Source: Lachnospiraceae bacterium
GTDB taxonomy: Bacteria > Bacillota > Clostridia > Lachnospirales > Lachnospiraceae
Length of the DNA: 64,000 nucleotides
Direction of reading: 5' to 3'
NCBI GenBank assembly: GCA_031272985.1
Contig: JAISSU010000029.1
Coordinates: forward strand, 1 to 64,000
This document shows, piece after piece, positions 9,046-18,005 of this stretch; positions within the stretch are counted from its first letter, which is position 1, and every line of letters begins with the position of its first letter. The notes under the pieces were generated by a model. The model ran no database searches. It was not told where the DNA came from and was given only the letters and a program-made list of their open reading frames with translations. The position numbers and the translations under genes were made by a program.

Positions 9046-9710
9046 AGAGAATACCCCAGGCCCCTGCGCGTTTTAATGAGATCACCCGACCCGACTCCGT
9101 TTAGTTTCCCCCGAAGACGGTTAATATTGACGGTCAGGGTATTATCATCAATAAACGAATCAGTTTGCCAGAGAGCATTCATGATTTCATCGCGTGAAAC
9201 GATATGTCCTTGCTTTTCGATAAGAAGTTGCAATATTCGCATCTCATTTTTGGTAAGCTCTACTTCCTTTTCCTTATTTAAGACAACGCATCTTGAGAAA
9301 TCGAGGCTGATGTCCTCGTAACGCACTATATGCGAGGCCTCGGCGGGGTATGCGCGATTAATAAGCGCATTGATTTTCGCCAATAAAATCTGCACGTTAT
9401 AGGGTTTTGAAATGAATTGGTCTGCTCCGAGGTGAAGGCTCATCAGCTCATCCATATCCGAATCGCGGCTCGTTACAATAATAATAGGAACCTGAGAGGA
9501 TTTTCGGATTTCGCGGCAGATACTGAAACCGTCCGCCCCCGGAAGATTCAAATCGAGCAAAACTAAATGAGGAGATTGGGAAATTACATCCTCGGCTGCC
9601 GTTTCAAAATTTTCTATAATACTCACCTGATATTTATATGCACTTAATAGTGTACTCAGCTCATTTCGTATGGTTATGTCATCTTCAATAATAAAAATAC
9701 TGTATTTCAT
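9042..9710 (-). CDS. BceR-type response regulator (OmpR/PhoB family)
   Basis: 222 residues. The receiver domain (1-115) has the acidic pocket at E9-D11, the phosphorylated aspartate at D53 in LLDLNLPG, the threonine of IVTSRD and the lysine of FISKPYN. The C-terminal winged helix (about 125-222) has the OmpR pattern (ELTKNEMRILQLL, then IDDNTLTVNINRLRGKL and TRRGLGYSL). The frame extends six codons further, but ATG at 9710 carries GGAG at the right distance. It is the first gene of the module and probably activates the ABC transporter genes downstream. Confidence 0.94.
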   Translation of the reverse strand: MKYSIFIIEDDITIRNELSTLLSAYKYQVSIIENFETAAEDVISQSPHLVLLDLNLPGADGFSICREIRKSSQVPIIIVTSRDSDMDELMSLHLGADQFISKPYNVQILLAKINALINRAYPAEASHIVRYEDISLDFSRCVVLNKEKEVELTKNEMRILQLLIEKQGHIVSRDEIMNALWQTDSFIDDNTLTVNINRLRGKLNGVGSGDLIKTRRGLGYSL

Positions 9711-9770
9711 GTAAATCTCCGCAATCATAACAATATGTTCCCGAAAGATATTAACATTTTAAACGTTTTC

Positions 9771-9799
9771 TTGCAAAACTTCAAACTATAGGCTATAAT
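9771..9799 (+). promoter_or_regulatory. Promoter of the liv operon
   Basis: TTGCAA (9771-9776), 17 bases, then a perfect TATAAT (9794-9799). It points into the long leader of livK. Confidence 0.7.
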
Positions 9800-9805
9800 T
9801 CCGAT

Positions 9806-9865
9806 AATGCATTTAAGTCGGAGGTTGATATCGGGCATTGATCATATAACCTCCGTTTAAGCATT
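9806..9865 (+). promoter_or_regulatory. Long leader hairpin upstream of livK
   Basis: The arms AATGC..TTTAA..CGGAGGTT (9806-9826) and AACCTCCG.TTTAAGCATT (9848-9865) pair over about 17 base pairs with small bulges and a 21-base loop, right after the predicted transcription start. The 3' arm contains CCTCC, which could alternatively pair with the livK ribosome site at 9890-9895. It may therefore be a leader switch or simply a stabilising hairpin. Confidence 0.55.
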
Positions 9866-9902
9866 TCAGTAAAAACAATAAAATAGTTTGGAGGGAGATT
9901 TA

Positions 9903-11084
9903 ATGAAAAAGTTAGTTTCAGTAATTCTGGTAAGCTGCCTTGCGATCAGCTTATTCGCAGGTTGCGGCGACAAAAGTTCAGGCGGAGCATCAAGTGGTAA
10001 AACAGTAAAGATTGGTATTTTTGAACCTGCATCAGGTGATAATGGAGCCGGTGGAAAGCAGGAGACCCTCGGTATTCAGTATGCTAATTCAGTACAGCCT
10101 ACAGTCGAAATCGGCGGAGAGACCTATAATGTCGAATTAGTGGCAGCCGATAATGAATCATCTACGGATAAGGCTGCTTCAGCTGCTCAGACACTCGTTT
10201 CTGCGGGCGTTTCTGTAGTTCTCGGTTCATATGGCTCGGGCGTTTCTATTGCCGGTTCAGACGTATTTAAAGACGCGGGCATCCCGGTAATCGGCGTAAC
10301 CTGTACGAATCCTCAGGTAACAGAAGGAAATACTCACTATTTCCGTATCTGCTTCCTTGATCCTTTCCAGGGCACCGTTCTTGCGAACTTTGCTTCAGAG
10401 CAATTTTCCGCAAAGAAGGCATATTGCCTCGCGAAACTCGGCGATGACTATTCGGTAGGTTTGGTTAATTATTTCGTAGAGGCTTTTAAGGCTCTCGGCG
10501 GAGAAGTGGTTCAGGAGACCTTCCCCGAAGGAAATTCAGACTTTAATTCTTACATCACCAATGCTAAAAACGCTGACGCGGATGTATTTTTCGCACCCGT
10601 TTCCACAGAAGCCGCGGCTCTTATCATTGAGCAGTCAGCTGCTCAGGGAGTTAATATTCCTCTCCTGGCAGGCGACACATGGGATTCTAATGTTATTACC
10701 GAAGCTGCTAAGGGCAAAGACGTTTCCGTATATGTAACGACCTTCTATCAAGAAGGCGGAAATCCGGAATTCGACAGTGGAATCAAAGATTGGATCAATG
10801 CTGACAAAACGAATCTGGCAAACAATAACGGCAATGACATGATAGCAGCTGTTTCTGCCATGGGTTATGACGCTTACTTTGTAGCGCTTGAGGCCTTAAA
10901 GGCAGCGGGAACCACCGATTCAAAAGCTATCAATGACGCGCTTTGGAATGTAGATTACACAGGTGTTTCCGGAAAGATTACATTCAATGAGACAGGCGAT
11001 GCCAATCGTGACGTGGCATATGTAAAACAGGTTGATACCGCGACAGGCGAGTGGACATTCATCGCGCAGCAGGGAGTCAAATAA
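9903..11084 (+). CDS. livK: Branched-chain amino acid ABC transporter substrate-binding lipoprotein
   Basis: 393 residues of the LivK/Peripla_BP_6 type. A lipoprotein signal peptide ends in LFAGC, so C21 is the lipidated residue. The mature protein has the two-lobe receptor fold, with VKIGIFEPASGDNGAGGKQE at the front and the ligand-binding YGSG region after it. It would capture leucine, isoleucine, valine or a related amino acid outside the membrane. The frame opens five codons earlier with a TTG, but GGAGGGAG overlaps that region and serves ATG 9903. It is followed by a strong hairpin and then by livHMGF, which supply the membrane and ATPase parts. Substrate is inferred from family and operon. 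Confidence 0.93.
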   Translation: MKKLVSVILVSCLAISLFAGCGDKSSGGASSGKTVKIGIFEPASGDNGAGGKQETLGIQYANSVQPTVEIGGETYNVELVAADNESSTDKAASAAQTLVSAGVSVVLGSYGSGVSIAGSDVFKDAGIPVIGVTCTNPQVTEGNTHYFRICFLDPFQGTVLANFASEQFSAKKAYCLAKLGDDYSVGLVNYFVEAFKALGGEVVQETFPEGNSDFNSYITNAKNADADVFFAPVSTEAAALIIEQSAAQGVNIPLLAGDTWDSNVITEAAKGKDVSVYVTTFYQEGGNPEFDSGIKDWINADKTNLANNNGNDMIAAVSAMGYDAYFVALEALKAAGTTDSKAINDALWNVDYTGVSGKITFNETGDANRDVAYVKQVDTATGEWTFIAQQGVK

Positions 11085-11115
11085 TCATCAAAAGCTTTAA
11101 TTCTAACTAATAATA

Positions 11116-11149
11116 GAGCGGGGGAGTCCGAAAAAAGGGCTCTCCGCTC
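11116..11149 (+). terminator. Hairpin after livK (partial terminator or mRNA stabiliser)
   Basis: GAGCGG pairs with CCGCTC, with further pairing inside the stem and an A-rich loop. No T run follows, and the rest of the operon continues, so it more likely protects the livK message and raises binding-protein levels over the permease genes than fully stops transcription. Confidence 0.55.
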
Positions 11150-11186
11150 ATTACGCATTATATTTACTAAATTTTGGGGGTTTCAA

Positions 11187-12077
11187 ATGGACTTAATAAG
11201 TAAGTACCTCCCGTATATACTTGCAGGCATTTCCGTCGGAGGTCAGTATGCCCTTATTGCCATTGGTTACACGATGGTTTACGGCATTTTAAGACTCATA
11301 AATTTTGCGCACGGAGATATCTTCATGGCGGCGGGGCTCATCATGATTTATCTTGCCGCTACTATGCCTTTGGCAATAGCGTTGCCATTTGTCATTATTA
11401 TTACAGTGTTTATCGGATTTGCGGTGGAGCGTGTGGCATATAAGCCGCTGAGGACGGCTCCGAGAATGTCTGTAATGATAAGTGCGATTGGCGTAAGCTA
11501 CCTGATTCAGAATCTTGCGCTTTATGTTACGGGTGGATTGGCAAAGACCTATCCGTCTATCCCGTGGATCAGCGATACAATAAAAATTTTCGGCAGCACG
11601 ACTAAACGTGTTACCGTTATTACTCCTATATTGACTGTAGTTCTGATAGCCGCCTTGGTTTTGCTTATTAAAACCACTAAAATCGGCATGGCGATGCGTG
11701 CTGTCTCAAAGGATTTTGACACCAGCCAGTTAATGGGAATAAAGATCAATACGGTTATCAGCGTTACGTTTATTATCGGAACCTTCCTCGCGGCGGTCGG
11801 TTCGCTTTTGTACTTTTCCAATTACACCGCCATAGTGCCTACATCCGGGGCAATGCCGGGGCTAAAGGCCTTTGTGGCGGCTGTTTTCGGAGGAATCGGC
11901 TCCATTCCCGGCGCGGTTATCGGAGCGTTTATAATCGGAATTTGTGAGAATATTATAAAGAGCGGCGGCTCGAGTTGGACGACGTTTTCGGACGCGTTCA
12001 CATTCGTGCTATTAATAGTCATCCTTTTCGTTAAGCCTACGGGCTTGTTCGGCGAAAAGGCGACGGATAAGGTATAG
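11187..12077 (+). CDS. livH: Branched-chain amino acid ABC transporter permease LivH
   Basis: 296 residues, about eight hydrophobic helices. The N-terminal GGQYALIAIGYTMVYGILRL and INFAHGDIFM are the LivH signatures, and EAA-like contact with the ATPases is expected around MRAVSKDFDTSQLMGI. The C-terminal PGLKAFVAAVFGGIGSIPGA is also typical. With LivM it forms the membrane channel for the amino acid delivered by LivK. The ATG follows GGGGG at 11176-11180. LivM begins immediately after its stop codon. Confidence 0.94.
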   Translation: MDLISKYLPYILAGISVGGQYALIAIGYTMVYGILRLINFAHGDIFMAAGLIMIYLAATMPLAIALPFVIIITVFIGFAVERVAYKPLRTAPRMSVMISAIGVSYLIQNLALYVTGGLAKTYPSIPWISDTIKIFGSTTKRVTVITPILTVVLIAALVLLIKTTKIGMAMRAVSKDFDTSQLMGIKINTVISVTFIIGTFLAAVGSLLYFSNYTAIVPTSGAMPGLKAFVAAVFGGIGSIPGAVIGAFIIGICENIIKSGGSSWTTFSDAFTFVLLIVILFVKPTGLFGEKATDKV

Positions 12078-12086
12078 GTGGCGGCC

Positions 12087-13211
12087 ATGAAGACTAATAA
12101 TAAAAAGAACAGCCTCCTTACTATATTTATCCTAATCGGTGTGTTTGTACTGGTTTTTGTACTGGAACAAATATTGCCTGCTAATGCCATGCTCTTTACG
12201 GTTTTACAAAAAGGTGTGATTTACGCGTTGGTCGCGGTATCCATGAATCTCTTAAATGGCTTCACCGGTCTTTTCTCTTTAGGTCAGGCGGGCTTCATGC
12301 TGATAGGCGCTTATTGCTACGGGATATTTACGATACCGGTGCTGGAAAGAGCCTCGGTTTATCAGTATTTTGACGGCGGAATTATTAAATTCGCCCTGCC
12401 TGTTCCGATCGCGCTGATACTCGCGGGACTGGCGGCAGCGGTTTTTGCGGCGCTTATTGGGATACCTGTTTTGAGACTGAAAAGCGATTATCTTGCGATA
12501 GCGACCCTCGGTTTTGCTGAGATTATAAGAGCCATTTTCCAGTGGGATAAATTAGGTCCCGTCACGAACGGCTCGAATCTGCTTCGTAAATTCCCTTCGT
12601 TCAATGATTTTAACATTACGGATGCCAATGGTGCTGTCATTATCAGGATGTCGACGCTGGTTCCATTTATTATTGTGGGAATCTGCGTGCTGATTATCGT
12701 ACTTTTGATTAATTCCTCTTACGGAAGAGCCTTTAAGGCGATCAGGGACGACGAAGTAGCAGCGGAGGCAATGGGTATTAATTTATTCAAGCATAAAGAA
12801 ATGTCTTTCGTCATCAGCTCGTTTTTCGCGGGTGTCGGCGGAGCGCTTTTAGCCATGTATCAGATGACTATACAGGCATCGGCCTTTAAATCAAATATGA
12901 CGTATGAGATTTTGTTGGTGGTGGTAATAGGCGGCATTGGATCGGTCACAGGAAGCTGCATAGGGTCATTCCTCTTTATTGCCTGTTCGGAATGGTGGCT
13001 TAGAGGTCTTGATTCGGGGACATTCCTCGGGATAAATGCTCCCGTTATTTTCAGATCGGGATTCAGAAAGGTTGTGTTTGCGGTAATAATTATGGCGATT
13101 GTGCTATTCTATCGCAAAGGTCTGATGGGTGAAAACGAGTTTTCCGCATATGGAATCCGCAACTTCTTTCTTAGAATATTCAATAAAAAGAAAGGAGAGG
13201 CAAAGAAATGA
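12087..13211 (+). CDS. livM: Branched-chain amino acid ABC transporter permease LivM
   Basis: 374 residues with about nine hydrophobic segments. The signature regions are SMNLLNGFTGLFSLGQAGFM, DYLAIATLGFAEIIR and the cytoplasmic AIRDDEVAAEAMGIN loop that contacts LivG/LivF. The frame is open from a GTG directly at the livH stop, but ATG 12087 has AGGTGG at a usable distance and gives a normal positively charged N-terminus (MKTNNKKN). It ends in a lysine-rich tail and overlaps livG by four bases. It pairs with LivH to form the translocation path. Confidence 0.93.
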   Translation: MKTNNKKNSLLTIFILIGVFVLVFVLEQILPANAMLFTVLQKGVIYALVAVSMNLLNGFTGLFSLGQAGFMLIGAYCYGIFTIPVLERASVYQYFDGGIIKFALPVPIALILAGLAAAVFAALIGIPVLRLKSDYLAIATLGFAEIIRAIFQWDKLGPVTNGSNLLRKFPSFNDFNITDANGAVIIRMSTLVPFIIVGICVLIIVLLINSSYGRAFKAIRDDEVAAEAMGINLFKHKEMSFVISSFFAGVGGALLAMYQMTIQASAFKSNMTYEILLVVVIGGIGSVTGSCIGSFLFIACSEWWLRGLDSGTFLGINAPVIFRSGFRKVVFAVIIMAIVLFYRKGLMGENEFSAYGIRNFFLRIFNKKKGEAKK

Positions 13212-14071
13212 GCGAAGAGACTAAAAGCACCAATAATTGCGTATTGAAATTAGAAGATCTGACGATGCAATTCGGTGGAGTTATCGCCGTTAATGACTTG
13301 AATTTGGAAGTAAATCAGGGCGAAATCGTAGCTTTGATTGGACCTAACGGCGCCGGAAAGACTACTGCCTTTAACTGCATAACCGGTGTTTATGAGCCGA
13401 CGAATGGGAAAGTTACCTACTTAGGTAATACAATCGTTGAGAATCACCCTCAGGGAAAGATGAAAAAGCTCTATACCGGCGAAAATGACGGAAAATACTC
13501 AAATGTCGTTAGTCAGACGCCTGATAAAATCACCAAGATTGGCATAGCGAGGACATTTCAGAACATCCGTCTCTTTAAGTCCATGACGGTTTTTGAAAAT
13601 GTCTTAATCGCAAAGCATCTGCACATGAAACAAAACGTATTTTCCGCGACGTTTCGCATTAACCGTGCGGAGGAAAAACGTGCCCGCATGGAAACGGAGA
13701 GCTTATTGGAAGAGCAAGGACTCCTTCATTTAAGGGATGAATTAGCCGCCGGTCTTCCCTATGGTCTTCAAAGGAGACTCGAGATTGCGAGAGCCCTTGC
13801 GACATCTCCGAAGCTTTTATTATTGGATGAACCGGCAGCGGGAATGAATCCTCAGGAGACGCAGGAGCTTTCGGATTTCATAAAGCAGATTCGTGATAAG
13901 TATAACCTCACAATACTGATGATAGAACATCATATGGATTTGGTTATGTATATTTCAGAGCGGATTTATGTTCTCGATTTCGGAAAACTCATTGCGACAG
14001 GCACACCCGCAGAGATACAGAATAATCAGCGGGTTATAGAAGCGTATCTGGGGGTGGCTGAAGATGCTTAA
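13208..14071 (+). CDS. livG: Branched-chain amino acid ABC transporter ATP-binding protein LivG
   Basis: 287 residues. Walker A GPNGAGKT, the Q-loop region IARTFQNIRLFKSMTVFENV, a signature of the degenerate LivG form (LPYGLQRRLEIARALA), Walker B LLLLDEPAAGMNP and the H-loop MIEHHMD are present. Between the Walker A region and the Q loop there is an extra stretch (TGENDGKYSNVVSQTPDK) lengthening the loop typical of LivG proteins. It starts in an ATGA overlap with livM and overlaps livF by eight bases, so the four genes are translated as a tight unit. Confidence 0.94.
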   Translation: MSEETKSTNNCVLKLEDLTMQFGGVIAVNDLNLEVNQGEIVALIGPNGAGKTTAFNCITGVYEPTNGKVTYLGNTIVENHPQGKMKKLYTGENDGKYSNVVSQTPDKITKIGIARTFQNIRLFKSMTVFENVLIAKHLHMKQNVFSATFRINRAEEKRARMETESLLEEQGLLHLRDELAAGLPYGLQRRLEIARALATSPKLLLLDEPAAGMNPQETQELSDFIKQIRDKYNLTILMIEHHMDLVMYISERIYVLDFGKLIATGTPAEIQNNQRVIEAYLGVAEDA

Positions 14072-14762
14072 GATTACAGATTTAAAAGTGAATTACGGCG
14101 GTATTGAGGCCGTTAAAAGCATATCTTTTGAGGTTCAGGAAAAGAGTATTGTCACCCTTATAGGGGCGAATGGTGCCGGCAAAAGCACGACGCTTAGGGC
14201 TATATCGGGACTGGTAAAGCAAAGGAGCGGTAAAATCGAGTTCTTAGGTGATGATATCACCGGAAAGGATGCTCATTTTATCGTCTCAAAAGGCATTACG
14301 ATGGTACCTGAAGGCAGGCGTATTTTCCCAGACATGACTGTTTTGGAGAATCTTAAAATAGGCGCGTATTTGCGAAAAGACGATTTAACAGAGGATATAA
14401 AATGGGTCTTTGACCTATTTCCGAGATTAAAAGAGCGCAGCTGGCAGCTCGGAGGGACATTATCAGGCGGAGAGCAGCAGATGCTCGCAGTTGCACGTGC
14501 CCTTATGAGTAGACCTAAGCTAATGATGATGGATGAGCCTTCTTTAGGACTTGCTCCTCTCGTCGTGCGTGATATATTTGCGATCATTAAGGAAATCAAT
14601 AAGCAAGGTGTGACAATCCTTCTCATCGAGCAGAATGCCAATATGGCGCTCCACGTCGCGGATGTAGGCTATGTCATGGAAACCGGGCGTATCACGATGA
14701 GCGGACCCGGCAAGGAACTCTTAGCCTCACCCACGGTAAAGGCTGCATACCTGGGGAGCTGA
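14064..14762 (+). CDS. livF: Branched-chain amino acid ABC transporter ATP-binding protein LivF
   Basis: 232 residues. Walker A GANGAGKST, the LivF-specific MVPEGRRIFPDMTVLENL, signature LSGGEQQMLAVARAL, Walker B LMMMDEPSLGLAP and the H-loop LIEQN (the LivF form, with Gln instead of His) are present. It is the second ATPase of the transporter and the last gene of the operon. It starts within the end of livG and its stop lies 23 bases from the convergent HAD phosphatase gene. Confidence 0.95.
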   Translation: MLKITDLKVNYGGIEAVKSISFEVQEKSIVTLIGANGAGKSTTLRAISGLVKQRSGKIEFLGDDITGKDAHFIVSKGITMVPEGRRIFPDMTVLENLKIGAYLRKDDLTEDIKWVFDLFPRLKERSWQLGGTLSGGEQQMLAVARALMSRPKLMMMDEPSLGLAPLVVRDIFAIIKEINKQGVTILLIEQNANMALHVADVGYVMETGRITMSGPGKELLASPTVKAAYLGS

Positions 14763-14785
14763 CGTTTACCGAAGACTGTTGTGGC

Positions 14786-15628
14786 TTAGATAAATTTTTC
14801 TAAGAAAGCCGCCACCCCGTCTTCTTCATTACTTAGTGTCACATAATCCGCGGCTTCTTTTACGGTGATATCGGCATTTCCCATGGCTACGCCGATGCCC
14901 ACCTCTGATATCATAAGACGATCATTCGTGCCATCCCCAAAGGCAAGGATTTCGTCTTTTTTTATGCCCAATATTTCCCCGAGCTCGATCAGAGCCATCC
15001 CCTTGTGCACTCCGCCGCCATTGACCTCGATATTGTTTTCCAATGACGAACTGCATTCCACATCAGGGCGATCTTTTAATATCTCTATTACTTCGTCGCG
15101 GTCAGACTCATTTACGAAAACAGCCTGAAATTTATCAAGGTCCCTGTGCTCAGCTTCGAATTTTTCCATGAGATTGGGAACACTAAGCCTCGTAGTCCTG
15201 AAATAATTGATGTGCGCGGCCTTTCTGAAATAATGTTCGAGCCTTCTAAACTGTGATTCCTCCACAAATCCCAAGCCATCATAGTAGATTTCCGAAAGAG
15301 CGTCGTAATCCTTTAGCAAATCAATAAGAAATGCGGCACTCTCATACGACAATAAATGCTGCGACAATACTTTATTTTCAATCAAATCCACAATACGCGC
15401 TCCGTTTGAGGTTACGGCATAACGTATGCCGGGAAATTCGGCGATTACTTTTGGAATGCCGGAAGCAGGTCTGCCTGTGGCGGCTAATATCATATAACCT
15501 GCCTTGCTCGCCCGCAATAGCACTTCTCGCGTACGCGGTGTGATTTCTTTAACTCCGGTAAGCAAAGTCCCGTCAAGGTCCATTGCAATCATTTTTATTT
15601 TGGAAAATTCTTTCAGATCGATGTTCAT
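14786..15628 (-). CDS. Cof-type HAD-IIB family phosphatase
   Basis: 280 residues. Motif I MDLDGTLL holds the nucleophile and acid/base aspartates; motif II AATGR, the C2-type cap in the middle, motif III lysine in GVHKGMALIEL, and motif IV FGDGTNDRLMI follow in the usual order of the Cof/YbjI/YidA group, which dephosphorylates sugar phosphates, pyridoxal phosphate or flavin precursors. The true substrate cannot be told. The frame extends 29 codons further, but the ATG at 15628 has GAAGGGA before it and places motif I at the normal distance. It is divergent from the cell wall hydrolase gene and convergent with livF. Confidence 0.9.
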   Translation of the reverse strand: MNIDLKEFSKIKMIAMDLDGTLLTGVKEITPRTREVLLRASKAGYMILAATGRPASGIPKVIAEFPGIRYAVTSNGARIVDLIENKVLSQHLLSYESAAFLIDLLKDYDALSEIYYDGLGFVEESQFRRLEHYFRKAAHINYFRTTRLSVPNLMEKFEAEHRDLDKFQAVFVNESDRDEVIEILKDRPDVECSSSLENNIEVNGGGVHKGMALIELGEILGIKKDEILAFGDGTNDRLMISEVGIGVAMGNADITVKEAADYVTLSNEEDGVAAFLEKFI

Positions 15629-15737
15629 ATTGTAAATCCCTTCGTTGCTTGCAAATCGCCTGTTAGTATGATAAAATAAACATCCCGAAAAGCGGACTCC
15701 TCGGTATTTTAGCAAATGTTTCGGGAGTATGCAAATA

Positions 15738-15766
15738 TTGCTTTAGCTAAAGGTTTGGGGTATAAT
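15738..15766 (+). promoter_or_regulatory. Promoter of the first PcsB-coil/SleB-type gene
   Basis: TTGCTT (15738-15743), 17 bases, perfect TATAAT (15761-15766), about 35 bases before the start codon at 15801. The G-run just before the -10 box is unusual. Confidence 0.6.
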
Positions 15767-15800
15767 GACATTACTTTCTATAAAGAAAGGGAAAATGTAA

Positions 15801-16802
15801 ATGAGAACGTTTTGCAATAAGCGTCTGTTAATAACAGGTGTTTGTTTGTTGAATGCCGTCCTTAGTTTTTTTGTCTTCGGCATTTCTTCGAGCGCAACAG
15901 GCACTGATTCTTCTTCGGGAAGCGTCAGTGTGGCCAGCTTATTTGCGAGATTAGATGAATTGGATGAGAGTATTTCGGAAACTTCGGATGCCATTTTAAA
16001 TGTTGCCGGTGAAATGGAACAGGCCGAGTATGAACTCGCGGCCGCAAAGCTCGTTGAGGAGAGTCAGTATGGCTCAATGAAAAACAGGATCGTATTTCTG
16101 TACGAGGGCGGAGGAGTTTCACTCCTTGAGACGCTGTTTAAATCGGCTTCAATGTCAGATTTTTTGAATAATGCTGAGTATGTACAAAGCATCAGCGAAT
16201 ATGACGCGAATATGATGAGCGATTTAGTCTCCACCAGAAGGGACATAGAGGAAAAAGAGGCTGTGCTTACGGCAAAGACTCAGGAACTCTCGGATTTAAA
16301 GGACTCATTAAGAGCCCAGCAGCAGGAGGTCGCCTCCCTTATTCAGAATTCGGGAGCAAACTTAAGCTCATATAAGGATAAACTGCTTGAAAATCAGGAT
16401 ATTTTTCAGGCGGGAGAGATGGATGTATCAGCTTCAGATACTGTTTTGCTCGCAGCGATTTTACAGTGTGAGGCGGGCAGTACCGAGGAAGGAATGCTCG
16501 CGGTTGCCACGGTTATTTTAAATAGAGTTGCGAGCCCGACTTTTCCGAATACGATACGCGGTGTGGTATATGCGGTGAATCAGTTCGAGCCTGTATATAG
16601 CGGGAGTTTAAATGCCACCCTGCGGCGCGGTCCCTCAGAGATGGCGATGAAAGTCGCAAAAGAGGCACTCGCGGGGAAACGTCACGCCGCTGTAATAAAT
16701 TGCTATTATTTTGTATCCCGCGACTATGCGGCACAGGAAGGTATGGTCGGAACAGATATTAACGGAAATGTGTTTATGGCACGCTGGCACCAGTCACAAT
16801 GA
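15801..16802 (+). CDS. Exported coiled-coil cell wall hydrolase (PcsB-like coil + SleB-type domain), copy 1
   Basis: 333 residues. A signal sequence (about 1-32) leads into a long coiled coil (about 40-200) that contains the PcsB-type segment YGSMKNRIVFLYEGG and SDFLNNAEYVQSI. A C-terminal hydrolase domain of the SleB/CwlJ type (Hydrolase_2) follows, recognisable by LLAAILQCEAGSTEEGM, AVATVILNRV, FPNTIRGVVY and QFEPV. SleB enzymes cleave peptidoglycan, with the glutamate of CEAG as the probable catalytic residue. The coil resembles those that hold division hydrolases inactive until FtsEX or a similar partner engages. A second gene of the same build follows 25 bases downstream. Role in growth, division or germination is not decided by sequence. 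Confidence 0.85.
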   Translation: MRTFCNKRLLITGVCLLNAVLSFFVFGISSSATGTDSSSGSVSVASLFARLDELDESISETSDAILNVAGEMEQAEYELAAAKLVEESQYGSMKNRIVFLYEGGGVSLLETLFKSASMSDFLNNAEYVQSISEYDANMMSDLVSTRRDIEEKEAVLTAKTQELSDLKDSLRAQQQEVASLIQNSGANLSSYKDKLLENQDIFQAGEMDVSASDTVLLAAILQCEAGSTEEGMLAVATVILNRVASPTFPNTIRGVVYAVNQFEPVYSGSLNATLRRGPSEMAMKVAKEALAGKRHAAVINCYYFVSRDYAAQEGMVGTDINGNVFMARWHQSQ

Positions 16803-16827
16803 AGCGCGGCGTTTTAAGGAGAAAAGC

Positions 16828-18003
16828 ATGAAATTTGCTCCTGTTTCGAAACGGATACGACGTACCGTTGCCTTGCTGTGCGCAGGGATATTTTTCGTTG
16901 GAACTCTTATAAAAACTCCTTATATCAGCGCATTTGCGACTTCTTCATCTGCGATAGGAAATAAAGTCAATGAGCTTCAAGGTGAGCTGGATTCGCTTAA
17001 TTCGGAATTATCGGATCTAAGCGCTTCTATAGATGAGGCCTCCGCCAATATCGAAAAGGTCTCGGCTGAGGCGGAGGAAATAAAGCTTGAGGTGGCGGTT
17101 CTTAATCTCGGTATAAAGAGCCAGTACGACACAATGAAAAGCCGGATCATTTATGTCTACGAAGGGGGGAGTTACGAGCTTCTTGAAATCCTCTTTACCG
17201 CGGATTCGATGGCTGATTTCCTAAATAAGGCCGAGTATGTCTCCACAATAGCCAATTATGATAAAGATATGCTAAATGAGCTTTCCCGCCAGATTGAAAA
17301 TGCAAAGGCAAAGGAAGCGCTCTTGGCCGCAAAACAGGCCGAGCTGGAGGATCTAAAGAAGGATTTGGCCGAAAAGGAAGCCGCACTAAACTCAAAGATT
17401 TCGAGCACAACAGCTTCCATAGCTGATTATAAAAAACAGTTTGAACGCGCAAAAGCAGCAGAGGCGGCCTTGGCAGCGGCTCAGAATAATAATGTCGTAG
17501 GACCTTCCTCACCTGCTAATTCTTCCGGAAATTCCGGAAGCACTACGAATACTAACACAGGGAATTCGTCGACCACTCAACCTGAAACGCCTGTTACCGA
17601 AGGCGCATATGCGTATGTGGGCGCCATGTCCCCCACACCGGAGGATCTCGTCTTAATGGCGGCGATATTGCAGCTGGAGGCGGGGAGTTCCTATGAGGGA
17701 ATGATTGCCGTAGGCACCGTAATCACAAATCGCATGAGCAGGAGCAATACCGATTTACGTTCGGTCGTCTATGCTAAAAGTCAGTTTTCACCTGCCGGAA
17801 ACGGCACCTTAAATAAATTGATAGCTAATTCCGGCAATATCAGAAGTTCGTCCTGGCAGGCCGCAAACGATATATTCGCGGGCAAACGCCACGCGCTGGT
17901 ATTAGGGCCGCCGGCATTACATAATTTCTGGGCGGCGTCATACGCCGCATCTCACGGCAGAGGAGGCATAACTATAGGGGGCAATCTGTTTTTTAATTAC
18001 TAA
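16828..18003 (+). CDS. Exported coiled-coil cell wall hydrolase (PcsB-like coil + SleB-type domain), copy 2
   Basis: 391 residues, built like the preceding gene: signal sequence (about 1-38), coiled coil with YDTMKSRIIYVYEGG and ADFLNKAEYVSTI, then a Ser/Asn/Thr-rich linker (about 230-260) absent in copy 1, and a SleB-type domain (LMAAILQLEAGSSYEGM, VGTVITNRM, QFSPAGNGTL, ending GGNLFFNY). The catalytic glutamate in LEAG is kept. The frame is open 39 codons upstream, overlapping copy 1, but ATG 16828 has AAGGAG and begins a normal signal peptide, so I use it. The two copies look like a tandem duplication that has diverged in the linker. Confidence 0.85.
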   Translation: MKFAPVSKRIRRTVALLCAGIFFVGTLIKTPYISAFATSSSAIGNKVNELQGELDSLNSELSDLSASIDEASANIEKVSAEAEEIKLEVAVLNLGIKSQYDTMKSRIIYVYEGGSYELLEILFTADSMADFLNKAEYVSTIANYDKDMLNELSRQIENAKAKEALLAAKQAELEDLKKDLAEKEAALNSKISSTTASIADYKKQFERAKAAEAALAAAQNNNVVGPSSPANSSGNSGSTTNTNTGNSSTTQPETPVTEGAYAYVGAMSPTPEDLVLMAAILQLEAGSSYEGMIAVGTVITNRMSRSNTDLRSVVYAKSQFSPAGNGTLNKLIANSGNIRSSSWQAANDIFAGKRHALVLGPPALHNFWAASYAASHGRGGITIGGNLFFNY

Positions 18004-18005
18004 AA

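Noticed and set aside
9724..9729. TATGAT on the minus strand as promoter of the response regulator gene
   Set aside because: It lies only 14 bases before the start codon, so the transcript would lack the ribosome site.
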